From contig NC_088317.1 of NCBI RefSeq assembly GCF_910592395.1, positions 930,001 to 994,000 of the forward strand: 64,000 nucleotides of DNA. The letters run 5' to 3'. Made by a program: the position numbers and the translations under genes. Positions 25,001 through 34,642 of this stretch are shown here, piece after piece. A model generated the notes under the pieces. That model did not search any database. It was not told the DNA's origin and saw nothing but the letters and a program-made list of their open reading frames with translations. This DNA is from Lineus longissimus. Lineage: Eukaryota; Nemertea; Pilidiophora; Heteronemertea; Lineidae. How positions within the stretch are numbered: position 1 is the first letter of the stretch; the number at the start of each line of letters is the position of its first letter.

Positions 25001-28000
25001 CACTTTCCGACTCTGCATCAGGTATGTGTTAGCAGCGATTAGCTGGCAGACACACACCACAGTAGTGCTAAAGACTGAGTCATGCTAGCCTCCAGCTGGA
25101 AGCTTGCCCATCCATTAATTGATCTGTTAGTTACTTAGAAGTTAGATGACACGATCAGTGGCAAGGTGAACTGATACATGGAATGCGGTGTGGTAATCAT
25201 CACATCAATTACATGTTCTTTCAGTGGGCGCTAGCCATGTATGTACTGGGGTTGACTGTGCTATCTGTCACTGCTTGCAAACAGACAAGGATTGTGTCTG
25301 CTGCAGTTATTTTGAAATATCTTCAAAACCATCATTGCGATTGGCGTGTCCTCATCAAGGGTAAGACAAATACTTACACGTTTCATGCTGTAGCCAGCGT
25401 AGAATATAATTGGGGGCAGCAAAACATTGAAGAATACTTCGGGGTCAAAGGTCGCCTGAAACAATACAATATGTATATGTAAATCATGTTTTTAAAACAC
25501 TTTTTAAGAAGAAAAACAGTGACAGTGTACTAAAGACCGTTCACACTGACTCCGGCAAGGTGGTCTCTTTCAGTCCCAACCAACATGATCTCCATTCGAA
25601 GTGGAGAGGCAGGATGCAGCGCCCTAAAGGAGAGGTCAAAGCACCAGCACAATGTGTGTAACCAGTAACTCCCTTCATGGGGAATCCTGCATAAACAGCA
25701 GTCTTACATGCAAAATCAGGCTCATGATTACATGCTAAATTTTGTGAGATATCGTTTGATATTGACTGTGAATGACGAAGAGATTGGTACCGATAGCCAG
25801 CTGTTGTATAATTTCCTCATCTGAATAACTAGCAGAGATTATTGCACAATTATTAGTAGACAACCACCTGTTATGCCTATTTTATGCCAGAGGGCTTGAC
25901 AGTAACAGTTTATTACTGTTTTCTAGCCAAAACACCCTAGCAGGTGCCGGCGTGCCTAGCTCCCTGCTGAGGGTCTTTGTTGTCTATGATAATGGTGCGA
26001 AGAGTTGCAATTTGGATTTCTAGCTCTGGGGGAGGGGTGAGCTTCATGCTTCAAGGCTTGATTTGTTGTGTTGTTAAATTATCTGTTGTGATCACAGCAT
26101 ATCACAGTCACCAAATGCTCAAACTTGTTGAAAGATATGAGCATTGAATGACTTTGGATTCCTTCCAGCTCATTACTCAAACCAACGACGACCAAGACAG
26201 ACCATGTGAAGCTCCTCAAATGTGCCATTGGAATTATTGGAGTCATACCATTACACATGAGCAAAATGTAATGTTCACAGTATTGATTATGTCCCAGGCC
26301 AGATCTTATTGATTACCAATACCGTTGACTAAAATACACGCAGAAAGTACCTCACGGTCACATAGCGACATGGCTGGGAAGTGTTCATGTCAAAACGTAA
26401 CATACATGTCCCTGGATCATGACTCTGAGGACGAGACATGAGTAGGAGAGCTGTCCGAAAATGGAATTGGGTGAGGCTGGATTATGCAGAGGCAAGATGA
26501 CCCAAGTGGTCAACAATCTATAATCTAGCCAGTATCATAACTTTCCGGGTATGACATGTGGCAGAACGACACATCTTCACGATATACATGTAAGCCAGTA
26601 TTCAGTAAGAAGTGACACGGAACTTGCTCAATATTACAATAACAGACCTTTCTATGCAGGTTATACGGTTATTTCTAGCAGTCTGTATGGCCGTCAAAGT
26701 CTCACCAAACCAAGAAGGGTAGGAGGAAACACCTGCCTGACAATATTCTCATCTTACTTGCAAAAATAATGCACGCATTCAACAATGTCAACAGCATGGG
26801 AAGAATGTTTTAAATATCAATCAGGCTATTGCTGTCAGCTGTGCTCCAGAGGCTTCATCAAATAGGCTGAGTATCGAAGGAAGTGTATACAACACCTATG
26901 TTACACAGGAGACAATCATGTGTTACTGAAATAACCACATCACTTCTCACTTGAATTGATCTTATCTGTTAATAGATTCCCATAGGCGTAGGAAACCAAC
27001 TCACTGGGGAGTGTGGTATCTGAGCCGTCTCTCTAAGAGAACTCTCCACCAATCACCAACACCATCGACACCAAGACTGGACACTCTCACTGAGAAGGGG
27101 ATGACTTAGAAACTGCTGATTAACACAAATTCTCGCACTGACACTCCTTCATGGCAAGACATTCTCTTGAATTCCAAATTCATCTTGACCCCAAAGCCTT
27201 CAATCGACTCCGCCGACCGGACAGCCTCCGTTACACCATTATGAGGGGAGGTAACGGACCGAGTAACTCCGATGGTTCAGAATGTCCAAATTAGGCTTAC
27301 GACTTGTGTGTGGGTGAGTAACGATTTATGAATTGGCTGGCATACTGTCGGATGTTGTAGCTAAATAAGACCACAAACAGTCACAAAACCAGTTACCATG
27401 GACACACCTCTAATATTTCATTTGGGTGTTTACCGATGTCTCATATCAAATCTGGTTTATTCCGCACAAGACATTGACGGTGTCGTCAGAACAAAATGTG
27501 GACTAGTCAGATTCTCATTGCATTCATTTGTCTTGGCAAGATTGTCATAGCAACTGGTTGGTGACAGATCTGATTTGGAGTACTGAGATGGTTGCCATGC
27601 CTCTAATGTGTCAAGCATCATCACATGCACACAGACATGAAAGACTTGGCATTCTAATCAGTACACACTTCGATTGCAACATTGCATTTTTTATCACTGT
27701 ATTATACTCCAAGGGCCTCAATGTTGCTTTTTCTGTTGTGCAGCTGGCGATGACAGATTCGTTGCCTAAATCAGTAGGCCTAAGCTACAATACATGAACA
27801 TAAGCCTTACTATACCTTTTCATCCAGCTCCTCAATATTGGAGACAGAAACTTGCTTCACCGATCCTTTGTAACTGTACTCAAAGTAGAGAGGTTTTGAT
27901 GTGTTGGCTGTGGCATATTCCGCGATCACTTTGAGGCGAATGCTGTCTGGGGGCAGCGTGCCAATAAATGAGCTGTTTGGAGGCAGCGTGACAACTTCTG

Positions 28001-29178
28001 TTGTCCGTGGAGTGCCGACGCCTGCATAACGGATGATGGCGCCGATCACAAGACCTGAAAAGACAAAGGTTGATTCTCACGTTAATTTAAGCAGAGCCAG
28101 AATAACCCCAGGAACAGTGCAATAAGTATTAAAGGAATGTCAATTGTAGGGAGACCTAAGAAAGTAAATCTCCCAAAATGGTGTTAACTTTCAGGACTAA
28201 CTGTACAGAGATGGAGCTGGCAAATCAAGAAGACATATAAAGGAGGATCGACTGTCTGAAGGGAAGATCACAAAGAAGGAGAACAATGAATACCTTCAAA
28301 ATTCATTACAAAACCAAGGAGGTCATCCCCTCGATGAATGAAGCAGACACTGAAACTGGCCTGGACGGTGAAGGATGAATTAGCCAATCCCTAGGCCCAA
28401 GATGACTTGGCCATCATAACCACCAAATTTAACAATAACATTAACTTATTACTGAAAGCTGTTTTAAAACCACAACACCATGGGCAAGCAGGACATGTTG
28501 GCGTTACACTGAGCTTTTGACATTACAACAGAAGAATATGTTACTATCATCAGACTAAGACTAAGACAGAGCATCCCTCACTCAAACCAGAGGTTGAGTT
28601 GCTCAAGATATCAGAAGAACCAAACCCCAGACAGAAAACGAGACAGGAGATACGTCTCACCTCACAAACATGCCAACTCGTTACCATCCAGAAAAATCTA
28701 ATGAGTCATACCAGTAGTCATCCAGTGAAGATCTATTGTAAAGATGGTTTGAAGATTGTTGATCCGACTTTAGTACTAGTAGTATGACCGGCATTAGGGC
28801 CTATTCTTTCTTGGCACAGATTTGCGACGATATTCACAAATTAGACTTTCACTACTAAAGAATCAACACACTGCACAACATATCTAAACTAGAGACAGGG
28901 ACGACGTGACAGCCACACTCACCATAAAATAATCCAAGTCCAGTTTCGTGGACAAACCTGAACCTGACATGCTTGAACAACCAGATCGTCAAAATCACCA
29001 AAATAAGCAGCGCAATAAACATCAAAAGGTTCAGACTGTCCAATCTATGGTCTGTCTGAGCTCTTTCATCCTGCTCGGCTGCAACATCATGCGCTTCGTC
29101 CATCGTAAATGCTGATTTTACGCCGCAAATCAGGAGAAAAATTTGGAAAATTTCGATAAATCCTAATGTGTCCGCCAT
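10080..29178 (-). CDS. SLC9A6/7/9-like: Organellar Na+(K+)/H+ exchanger, NHE6/7/9 (SLC9A6/7/9) family
   Basis: Exons on the minus strand: 29178-28923, 28054-27816, 25455-25378, 24486-24410, 24094-23997, 23818-23713, 23515-23182, 22895-22782, 22483-22372, 22243-22090, 21742-21691, 17157-17066, 16758-16650, 16224-16096, 15459-15421 and probably 10184-10080 (TGA). Every phase joins in frame, giving about 697 residues, close to human NHE6. The start is ATG in AAGATGGCGG. The protein has an N-terminal signal/TM segment, then [48 protein letters not shown], the ion-binding [23 protein letters not shown] and a cytosolic tail ending in acidic and TYGD segments. Family members sit in endosomes and trans-Golgi and exchange luminal H+ for Na+ or K+. 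The terminal exon is the least certain part; reading through the 15421 donor would end eight residues later. Confidence 0.93.
11024..11068 (-). other. Candidate 45-nt cassette exon of the exchanger
   Basis: On the minus strand, tgtgcag precedes 45 open nucleotides ([15 protein letters not shown]) followed by gtgagt. It is phase 0 on both sides, so it could sit immediately before the terminal exon at 10184. The polypyrimidine tract is weak. Confidence 0.25.
11393..13029 (-). other. Candidate alternative terminal exon pair of the exchanger
   Basis: A 26-nt segment (13029-13004) lies between a strong tttattttcag acceptor and a gtacct donor. It starts in phase 0 and ends in phase 2. A 56-nt segment (11448-11393) follows a strong cttcccattgcag acceptor, starts in exactly the complementary phase and carries TAA at 11399-11397. 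Together they would encode [17 protein letters not shown] and eight more residues as an alternative tail after exon 15459-15421. The phase match supports a real pair, but no homology was recognised. Confidence 0.4.
11945..12124. repeat. 22-bp minisatellite, eight copies, carrying splice-site consensus
   Basis: Eight nearly perfect copies of cacctgtaagtgcttaccct plus ct. The unit contains GTAAGT on the plus strand and GTAAGC with TTACAG|GTGAG on the minus strand, the transcribed strand of the surrounding exchanger gene. GTAAGTGCTTAC is itself a near-palindrome. Confidence 0.95.
13832..13851. repeat. Perfect 20-bp palindrome
   Basis: GAGAATATCATGATATTCTC is self-complementary over 20 bp. It lies in the 3' intronic region of the exchanger, with no known function. 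Confidence 0.8.
14163..14282 (-). other. Candidate 120-nt cassette exon with in-frame TEVM repeats
   Basis: Minus strand: an acceptor-like ctatttgaag, then 40 open codons (phase 0 to 0) beginning IRPS, four TEVM repeats, then [17 protein letters not shown], and a gtatga donor; reading through gives V-stop. The acidic serine-rich end resembles a sorting or phosphorylation tail. The 12-bp repeat (14214-14273) keeps frame. The exon would fit after 15459-15421. Splice signals are only moderate. Confidence 0.35.
14214..14273. repeat. 12-bp minisatellite (gacctctgtcat), ~5 copies
   Basis: Four exact copies and one diverged copy. The period is a multiple of three and lies inside the candidate exon described above. 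Confidence 0.95.
14450..14470 (-). other. Candidate 21-nt microexon of the exchanger
   Basis: Minus strand: ccatttctctacag precedes IRKLAHQ, followed by gtatgc. It is phase 0 on both sides. The acceptor is good and the donor moderate. Very short exons are easily mimicked by chance. Confidence 0.2.
14846..14863 (-). other. Candidate 18-nt microexon of the exchanger
   Basis: Minus strand: ggtctcctacctgatag precedes ALSLDI, followed by the perfect donor gtaagt. It is phase 0 on both sides, so it could be included or skipped without breaking the frame. Confidence 0.25.
16244..16465. repeat. 106-bp tandem duplication in an exchanger intron
   Basis: Two copies (starting about 16244 and 16350) of a segment containing ttggctttataaacacctca and ggcagcagcatg differ at only a few positions, so the duplication is recent. 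It lies between exons 16224-16096 and 16758-16650. Confidence 0.9.
18629..18688 (-). other. Candidate 60-nt cassette exon with a DHEL motif
   Basis: Minus strand: a strong acceptor tttctctccccag precedes 20 codons containing [13 protein letters not shown], followed by gtattg. It is phase 0 on both sides, exactly fitting between exon 21742-21691 (ends phase 0) and 17157-17066 (starts phase 0). DHELLV resembles the DHELVIRGT stretch near the C-terminus of human NHE6, although in this gene it lies upstream of the exons encoding the preceding tail. Confidence 0.45.
20298..20339. repeat. Hairpin with perfect 14-bp arms
   Basis: Arms catcatagattcta (20298-20311) and tagaatctatgatg (20326-20339) are exact reverse complements around a 14-nt loop, in an intron of the exchanger gene. 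Confidence 0.8.
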
Positions 29179-29865
29179 CTTGGTACACCCCTTGATGAGC
29201 GATTTGTTACATCCTCGATGTACACATTGAGGGATGTCGGAGTTCTTCTAGTAACAAACAGGTGACGCTACCATTAGTCCATGAGTTCCTATAGGTCTCG
29301 TTGGGGAGTTTTTCCCAAATGTACGCGATGATGACGCGCCCCATTAACAGGACATCTATTTTAAAATGCGTTTCCAAAGTGATTGCATGAGGACAACCCA
29401 TTTGTGTCGTATATCACTGGAAACGCCCGATTCCCCTGATTCTGCAGGATGTTAAATCGGGCATTTTATTTCTTTAAACAAATCATAAGCGTCGTATTTC
29501 CATATAGAACCCTTGTAAAAACTACATAAAAAAGCCCAGTTTGCCCACATGGTCCCCACCCGAAAACCCGGGTGCATATTCCACATGGGGTCTGGGTGGG
29601 CAAAAGTGGGGCCCACATTAGGGTTAGGGTTAGAGGCACATCTCGTCAATGTATTCAAGCATCGCTTAACCGTAAAGTGATACGGCTATTCTTTGACTAT
29701 AAAGCCGGCCGGTCCCGTGGAGTTTGGAATAGTGTCAGAAATAGCAGACGACCAAATCCAAACTCGCTGCTCAAGGCAGATGACCTTTCTGATTACAGTA
29801 GCGGTATAATGCAGGATGACCGCTGTGGTATGACTGAGTCCACTAAAAAAGAAAAAGATCTCAGA

Positions 29866-29970
29866 TTCACCATGGTAAAATCTGAGTTTACCATGCTCAC
29901 CATGGTAAAATATTTCACCGTCCCAATTCACTATGGTGAAGTGCTGTCAGTTTGCCATGGTGAAATTGAG
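29866..29970. repeat. Cluster of CACCATGGTAAAAT inverted motifs
   Basis: Variants of ttcaccatggtaaaat occur in both orientations five times in about 100 bp (for example 29866, 29897 and, inverted, near 29930 and 29953). They can pair with each other to form hairpins. Confidence 0.7.
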
Positions 29971-30200
29971 ACACATTTATCCTTAGGGTAGCCCCCCCCC
30001 CTACACCAACACCTAAGTCGTTTTCAACCCCAAGACTTGACCTGACCCAATGTATGCCTGCCCTTATCAGCCAGGAACTCCACAACCCAAGCAAAATCAT
30101 GAAGGCCATCGCACTATTTGGTCCGTCATGGTACAGGCAGCTGCAATTGATATTGGTGAAATCCCAATATCTTTCTGTCTGTGGGATGACGAAACAATCA

Positions 30201-30545
30201 ACCTCTGCCAGCTGCTTATCTATTCAGATTGTGGCCTTGACACAACCTTAAAACTCTGAAATAACGACCCTCTGCCAGCTGGTTATCTGGTCAGGTTGGG
30301 AAGACCTTGACACAGCCTAAACATTACACCAAGGTTACCCCTAATAAACTTTGGAGACGACAGGACAGCCTATGTAACAACCAACCTCTTCCAGCTGGTT
30401 ATCTGGTCAGGTTTGGAAGACATTGGCACAACCTTCAAAGGGTCCTTTAGCTGTACAAGACAACATTACACTTGTGTCCGACATGGGTGATACAAGACAA
30501 CTGATTGAGTTGGAACAACCAACCTCTGCCAGCTGGTTATCTGAT
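30201..30545. repeat. Irregular tandem repeat, four copies
   Basis: Four diverged copies of a segment around tgccagctggttatctggtc start near 30203, 30270, 30385 and 30522. The first three are each followed by a ttgacacaacc-like end. Spacing is uneven (about 65-135 bp). Confidence 0.75.
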
Positions 30546-30799
30546 CTCACGAGACTGGTAGTACCCAATATCTACCTGACAACTCTTTAAGTACAACTTG
30601 AGTACTACTTGGGACCACAGTTGTTCCCAATTCTACAGTTGGATACTCGTCCTCAACGGGGTAATTTTTTTATTTTAAGTGATCGCGTAGTTCCACTTTT
30701 TTAGCTCAGATGGCGCCAGCTGGGGCCCTGTCAAAATCATTGGCAAACTCGCCCCAGTGCCGAAATTAAAAAAATCAGAAAGAAAACAGAGACTGGTAC

Positions 30800-31230
30800 C
30801 TGACGGCAATTCACTCGTCACGAAACTCGATTTGGGGGCGTAAACTTCCGGTAACCGGTCAGGTGTTTTTGGTAGGATCCATGCAAGTGAATAATCTGCA
30901 ATACCAGAGTACTCGGTATGACTGTGCATCCATCCACTGTACGCACTGAAAATGTATTAGGCTGACAGTATTTTTATTTGCCGGAAGTTAGTTTTGGGCA
31001 CCAGTTTCGATATTTTGACTTGATATTTTCGTTAATAACTTCACCGAAATCAATAAAATGACAGGAAGGTTAGTATATTCAAATAGATTTTCCATATTTC
31101 TATCTCTATAGCCCTTTCTTTGGCTTAAAAAATCGTTGCAACTGTATTTCATACCTGTGCTATGCTCAGTACTGTCAACCCACCAGGTGCTTTCTTCTTG
31201 TGTGTACCAGGCACCCATGGCAAGCGCCAT
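30800..31230 (-). CDS. Candidate small two-exon ORF, unknown product
   Basis: On the minus strand an ATG at 31230 opens MALAMGAWYTQEESTWW and ends in phase 1 at a gtatga donor (31155). A good acceptor (cattttcag) at 30945 continues in phase to TGA about 12 nt before another donor-like site at 30800, giving a 67-residue Trp/Tyr-containing product. The second exon is also open in another frame (contains DYSLAWILPKTPD), so which frame is used, or whether either is, is unclear. No family recognised; its ATG lies ~400 bp from the plus-strand candidate exon at 31627, so a shared promoter is possible. Confidence 0.25.
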
Positions 31231-31626
31231 GCTTTTACATGCTGGTAGCTAATGATTATCGATGCCGGATCTTGTTGCCTGGCCTAGTCGCGGAAAGATA
31301 TCACCAAATCATGATTATGATATATTATCATGTATCAGTATCACGTCATATTGACTTTCATCGTTGTCGTTGTTAGTATATGATATCACGGTACCCGTAG
31401 GCGTATCCATGGAGGTATCTTAATAATACCTCCATGCCGTATCGTAGTTGGACCGAGCAGTATACAAGCGGTCTGAGCTGGTGGTCCAAGTTGGTGGGCC
31501 GAGTTGGAGATGGGCCAAGTTGGTCATACACCATCAGGCATACATGATGTAGTGAACTGTAGGCCTAGTCAATTTCAAACTAGCTGAGATCATCCGATTT
31601 CCAGTTGTTTTTGGTATTTTTTCCAG

Positions 31627-31906
31627 AATTCTGAAGGACATGAAAGACACCGATAGTCGATACGACAAATTATCTTTTGAATTGAAGGACATTGCATCAG
31701 TCTTTCCTGTTCTATATATCTGTCTTCTAATCCAGCATCAGAAAGATGCAAACAGAAGAATGTAAGCCAGTGTTGATTTCAGGAAAGTCAAAGTCTAATT
31801 GAATTCATGTATGTGCTGTAATAACTAAAGTTGAAATAAGCCTAGTTTGGTTGTTACTCCTGAAAACAGGCCACCAAAAACACACTACCCTATGCTTGTA
31901 AGATGA
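31627..31906 (+). CDS. Candidate exons of an unidentified small gene
   Basis: A strong acceptor (tttttggtattttttccag) precedes a 135-nt open segment (31627-31761, phase 2 to 2) containing DSRYDKLSFELKDIASVFP and a hydrophobic LYICLLI stretch, then a gtaagc donor. Joining to an acceptor at 31869 gives MPPKTHYPMLVR and TGA (31870-31906). No upstream start exon was found. Because the donor is phase 2, it could alternatively join the PINCH common exon. AATAAA occurs at ~32441. No homology recognised. Confidence 0.35.
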
Positions 31907-34580
31907 GTATATTACACCAGTACAGGCAATGTCTGTGTAGTACACTCTGGTGAATAGCTCATGGCATGGATAAATTCTGCTGAACGGTAGGATCCCCGCA
32001 AACTGTTGTTGTTCAGGTGATGTGAAAGAACATATTCCTGCAACCTACAGGACTGCCCTGAAGAGACTTGATGCCTAGAACTATGAACCTGTGAACCAAC
32101 TGTGTATGTTTTGTGCTAATACTCCATACCAACATACTTCAATACTTCTGACATGTGCAGTAGGCGTAGTGTTGTGTATAAATTGAGTTAACCTTGAAAT
32201 GGTGGCTCAGTTTGAACAGGTATCCTCTTGATGATAAAACAGAACCAGGATTAGTTCTGTGCTTTTCTGCCAGGAGAAAACGGTACATAAAATTCATTGA
32301 AAGACTGAAAGCATGTATCTGCTGCATGCCACTTATTGCATGTGCTGCCTTTAGTGGGAGAATATGGCGCTGAAAAAACAGACGGGGCAAAAAGCTGCAG
32401 CGGCCTGCTAAAGCTCTGTGGCTGAAACACTAATCTCTCAATAAAAATTACATAAAATTAAATGGTGTTTGATTCCTTGGTTGTGGTTTGTACCTGTGTT
32501 TTCACCTGGTTGCTATAGCCACCAAATACTTTTGGATTGGGCAAGGTAGATAAAGCTGTGATGTAAACCAGCTGTTATGGTGGTTGCATTAGAGGGGGGT
32601 GTGGCTGCCTTGGGATTTTGGCCTCCTTTTGGCAATTAATGCTCTCAACTGGCACAGCCAAACCTGGCATATAAGTTCAGTTCATTCAGGTCAACAAAGT
32701 GCATTATTATCATGTAAATTGGCCTGATTGTATGATAATTGCACTAACTCTATCATCATTTATAAGACAAAAGAAGGTTTGACATGCCTTGCTCTCTCAT
32801 GGTTGCCAATTCAGCATAAAGGCATCATTTGGTGTTGTTATGTATGACTTGTTTTTCAGACATGACATTTGGAAGTGTTGCCTCACTCATACATTTACAT
32901 GTCAAAGTGCATACCCCAGTTTTTGCAGCAAACAATTGCTAGAATACTGTAAACCCATAATATTTCTGTGCCTTATGTTTTCATGTTTTTTTCTTTTACT
33001 GATTATCACAAGAAGACATGGCCACGAAAAAGAAATCTGACTAAAATTGCTGTTACAGACTTGTCAAATACACAGAAGTTGCAATTCTACAAAATCACGA
33101 AATGAAATGGCTGTAGTTCTGAGTTTGCAAAAAGAACCATCCCGAGTGGTACATTCTATGCATGCCTTTGATAATGATACATTGTGTTTATAGGGGTCTA
33201 GGAAATATAATATTGAACAATCATGTCTGTGATCTAGAAATTATGCTGGTTCAGAAAAAAAGCCGACAATAACGTTTTTAAGAATGCGTGCGATGTATTT
33301 TATATCGAATGTGTGATATGACATTGAGCAAGAATGTGAGCTGCGGCTCAGACGGTTGAGAGGAAGAAGCACTTACTGCAGTAACTGAAGAAGGCTGATT
33401 TCTGGCCTTTAATGGACGTGAGAGCATCAGTTAATGCAGTTTACAGATCGTGACTTCTAAATTGAAAATAATTGCTAGAGGTTGTCAGCCATTAGTAGTT
33501 CTGAGTCTGATTTAAGGCAGTCAGGACACTGGGAATCACGATGATATCAGCTCGGCTAGACATGGGGATTTCAACTCGCGAGGTGATTAGCAAAGTGAAG
33601 TAGAGAATGCCAATTTTCTCCATGTGTTGAAATCTAAAGGAAGACTGTTTGAGCTTATCTTTAATTGGAATATAATTGATAGGTCATGAGCAGCCAACTC
33701 CAATATAAATGAGACCATCGCATTATTCACCGACCATCCTGATCACATTCAGAGACATCCTGACTCATGGCTCTATTTCCTGTGAATCCAAAATAAATTG
33801 ATCAGTTTCCGCAATTATGCAAACGTTCATTAACAATTGACCCGCAGAACGGGAGCTGTTTGGTTTGAACATCACGGTACTCGATATACTTGTTCACTAC
33901 GTGTCTCAATACGGATCAACTTGAGATTTGTGCCGGTATTTTACATTGGATTTCTTAACAACTTCAAATTTTGACATTTGTCATCAGATCAGCATTTATC
34001 CATAAAAATCATGCCTACTTGACCTGCAGGATGCCATGGAGAGTTGTGTGAACACTACTCAATAACCAACTACCTCGATACGGATCTTCCGTGTCACATT
34101 TGTCATTGTTTGTACGCCCAACTCTTCCACGCCTAGAAAGTTACGTTGTAGATCAGCCCTGTCCTTGCCAGTCATTTCTGACGATCTGCCTTTTTAATTC
34201 AAATCGGCTTAAACACCATTCCTTCCTAGTGGAACATCAAGTAGAAATCAATAGTGAAATGAACAACATTTTGACTGGCTTCTCATCTTCTTTGCCGAGT
34301 AGTCCAAAGTAATAATCAGCTGGTTTGAATTCCGTGTAGGGTTGAACTGTGAATTCACTTCGGGATTTAATGACTCGTTTCCTCTCCAGAACTTCCTTCT
34401 TTACTTGTGGAATATTCACGTTGAGTGAAATTCTGACGTTGAATTGAACATTTCTGCTACTTGTGCATTGCCACCATTGTGTTAGTAGGCTGAAGTGGTG
34501 TGAACTTACACTCAAGATAAAAAGGCGACCACTTGTGGATTCATTTGAGATTTTCTCGACTGAGAGTTTCTACAACCACG
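31907..34580. other. Spacer, no recognised gene
   Basis: Mostly AT-rich sequence with short ORFs only. A TATA-like gataaaaagg at about 34515 lies roughly 65 bp before the first candidate PINCH start codon. Confidence 0.45.
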
Positions 34581-34642
34581 ATGCTGAGAGTACGAGATCA
34601 CAAGGACTATACTGGTCCACGGACATCAGTATGTGAAAACTT
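34581..34642 (+). other. PINCH candidate first exon A
   Basis: ATG, 20 codons ([20 protein letters not shown]), then a gtaagt donor in phase 2. Upstream gataaaaagg (~34515) could serve as a TATA element. Joined to 47635 it reads [11 protein letters not shown]. Confidence 0.55.

Larger units (their letters stand above)
29179..30799. other. Spacer upstream of the exchanger, with repeats
   Basis: Contains the exchanger promoter region (no TATA box seen), short inverted repeats around 29540-29610 with two TTAGGG-like units (29619-29631), a cluster of CCATGG hairpins (29866-29970) and dispersed direct repeats (30201-30545). No gene is recognised. A plus-strand ORF at 29572-29991 is repeat-derived. 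Confidence 0.5.

Noticed and set aside
29619-29631. Two TTAGGG-like units, possible interstitial telomere
   Set aside because: Only two units; too short to mean more than chance or part of the surrounding repeat.
30800-30945. Lipocalin-like reading of DYSLAWILPKTPD
   Set aside because: That frame is not compatible with the upstream ATG exon and lacks the lipocalin GxW start motif; the likeness is too short.
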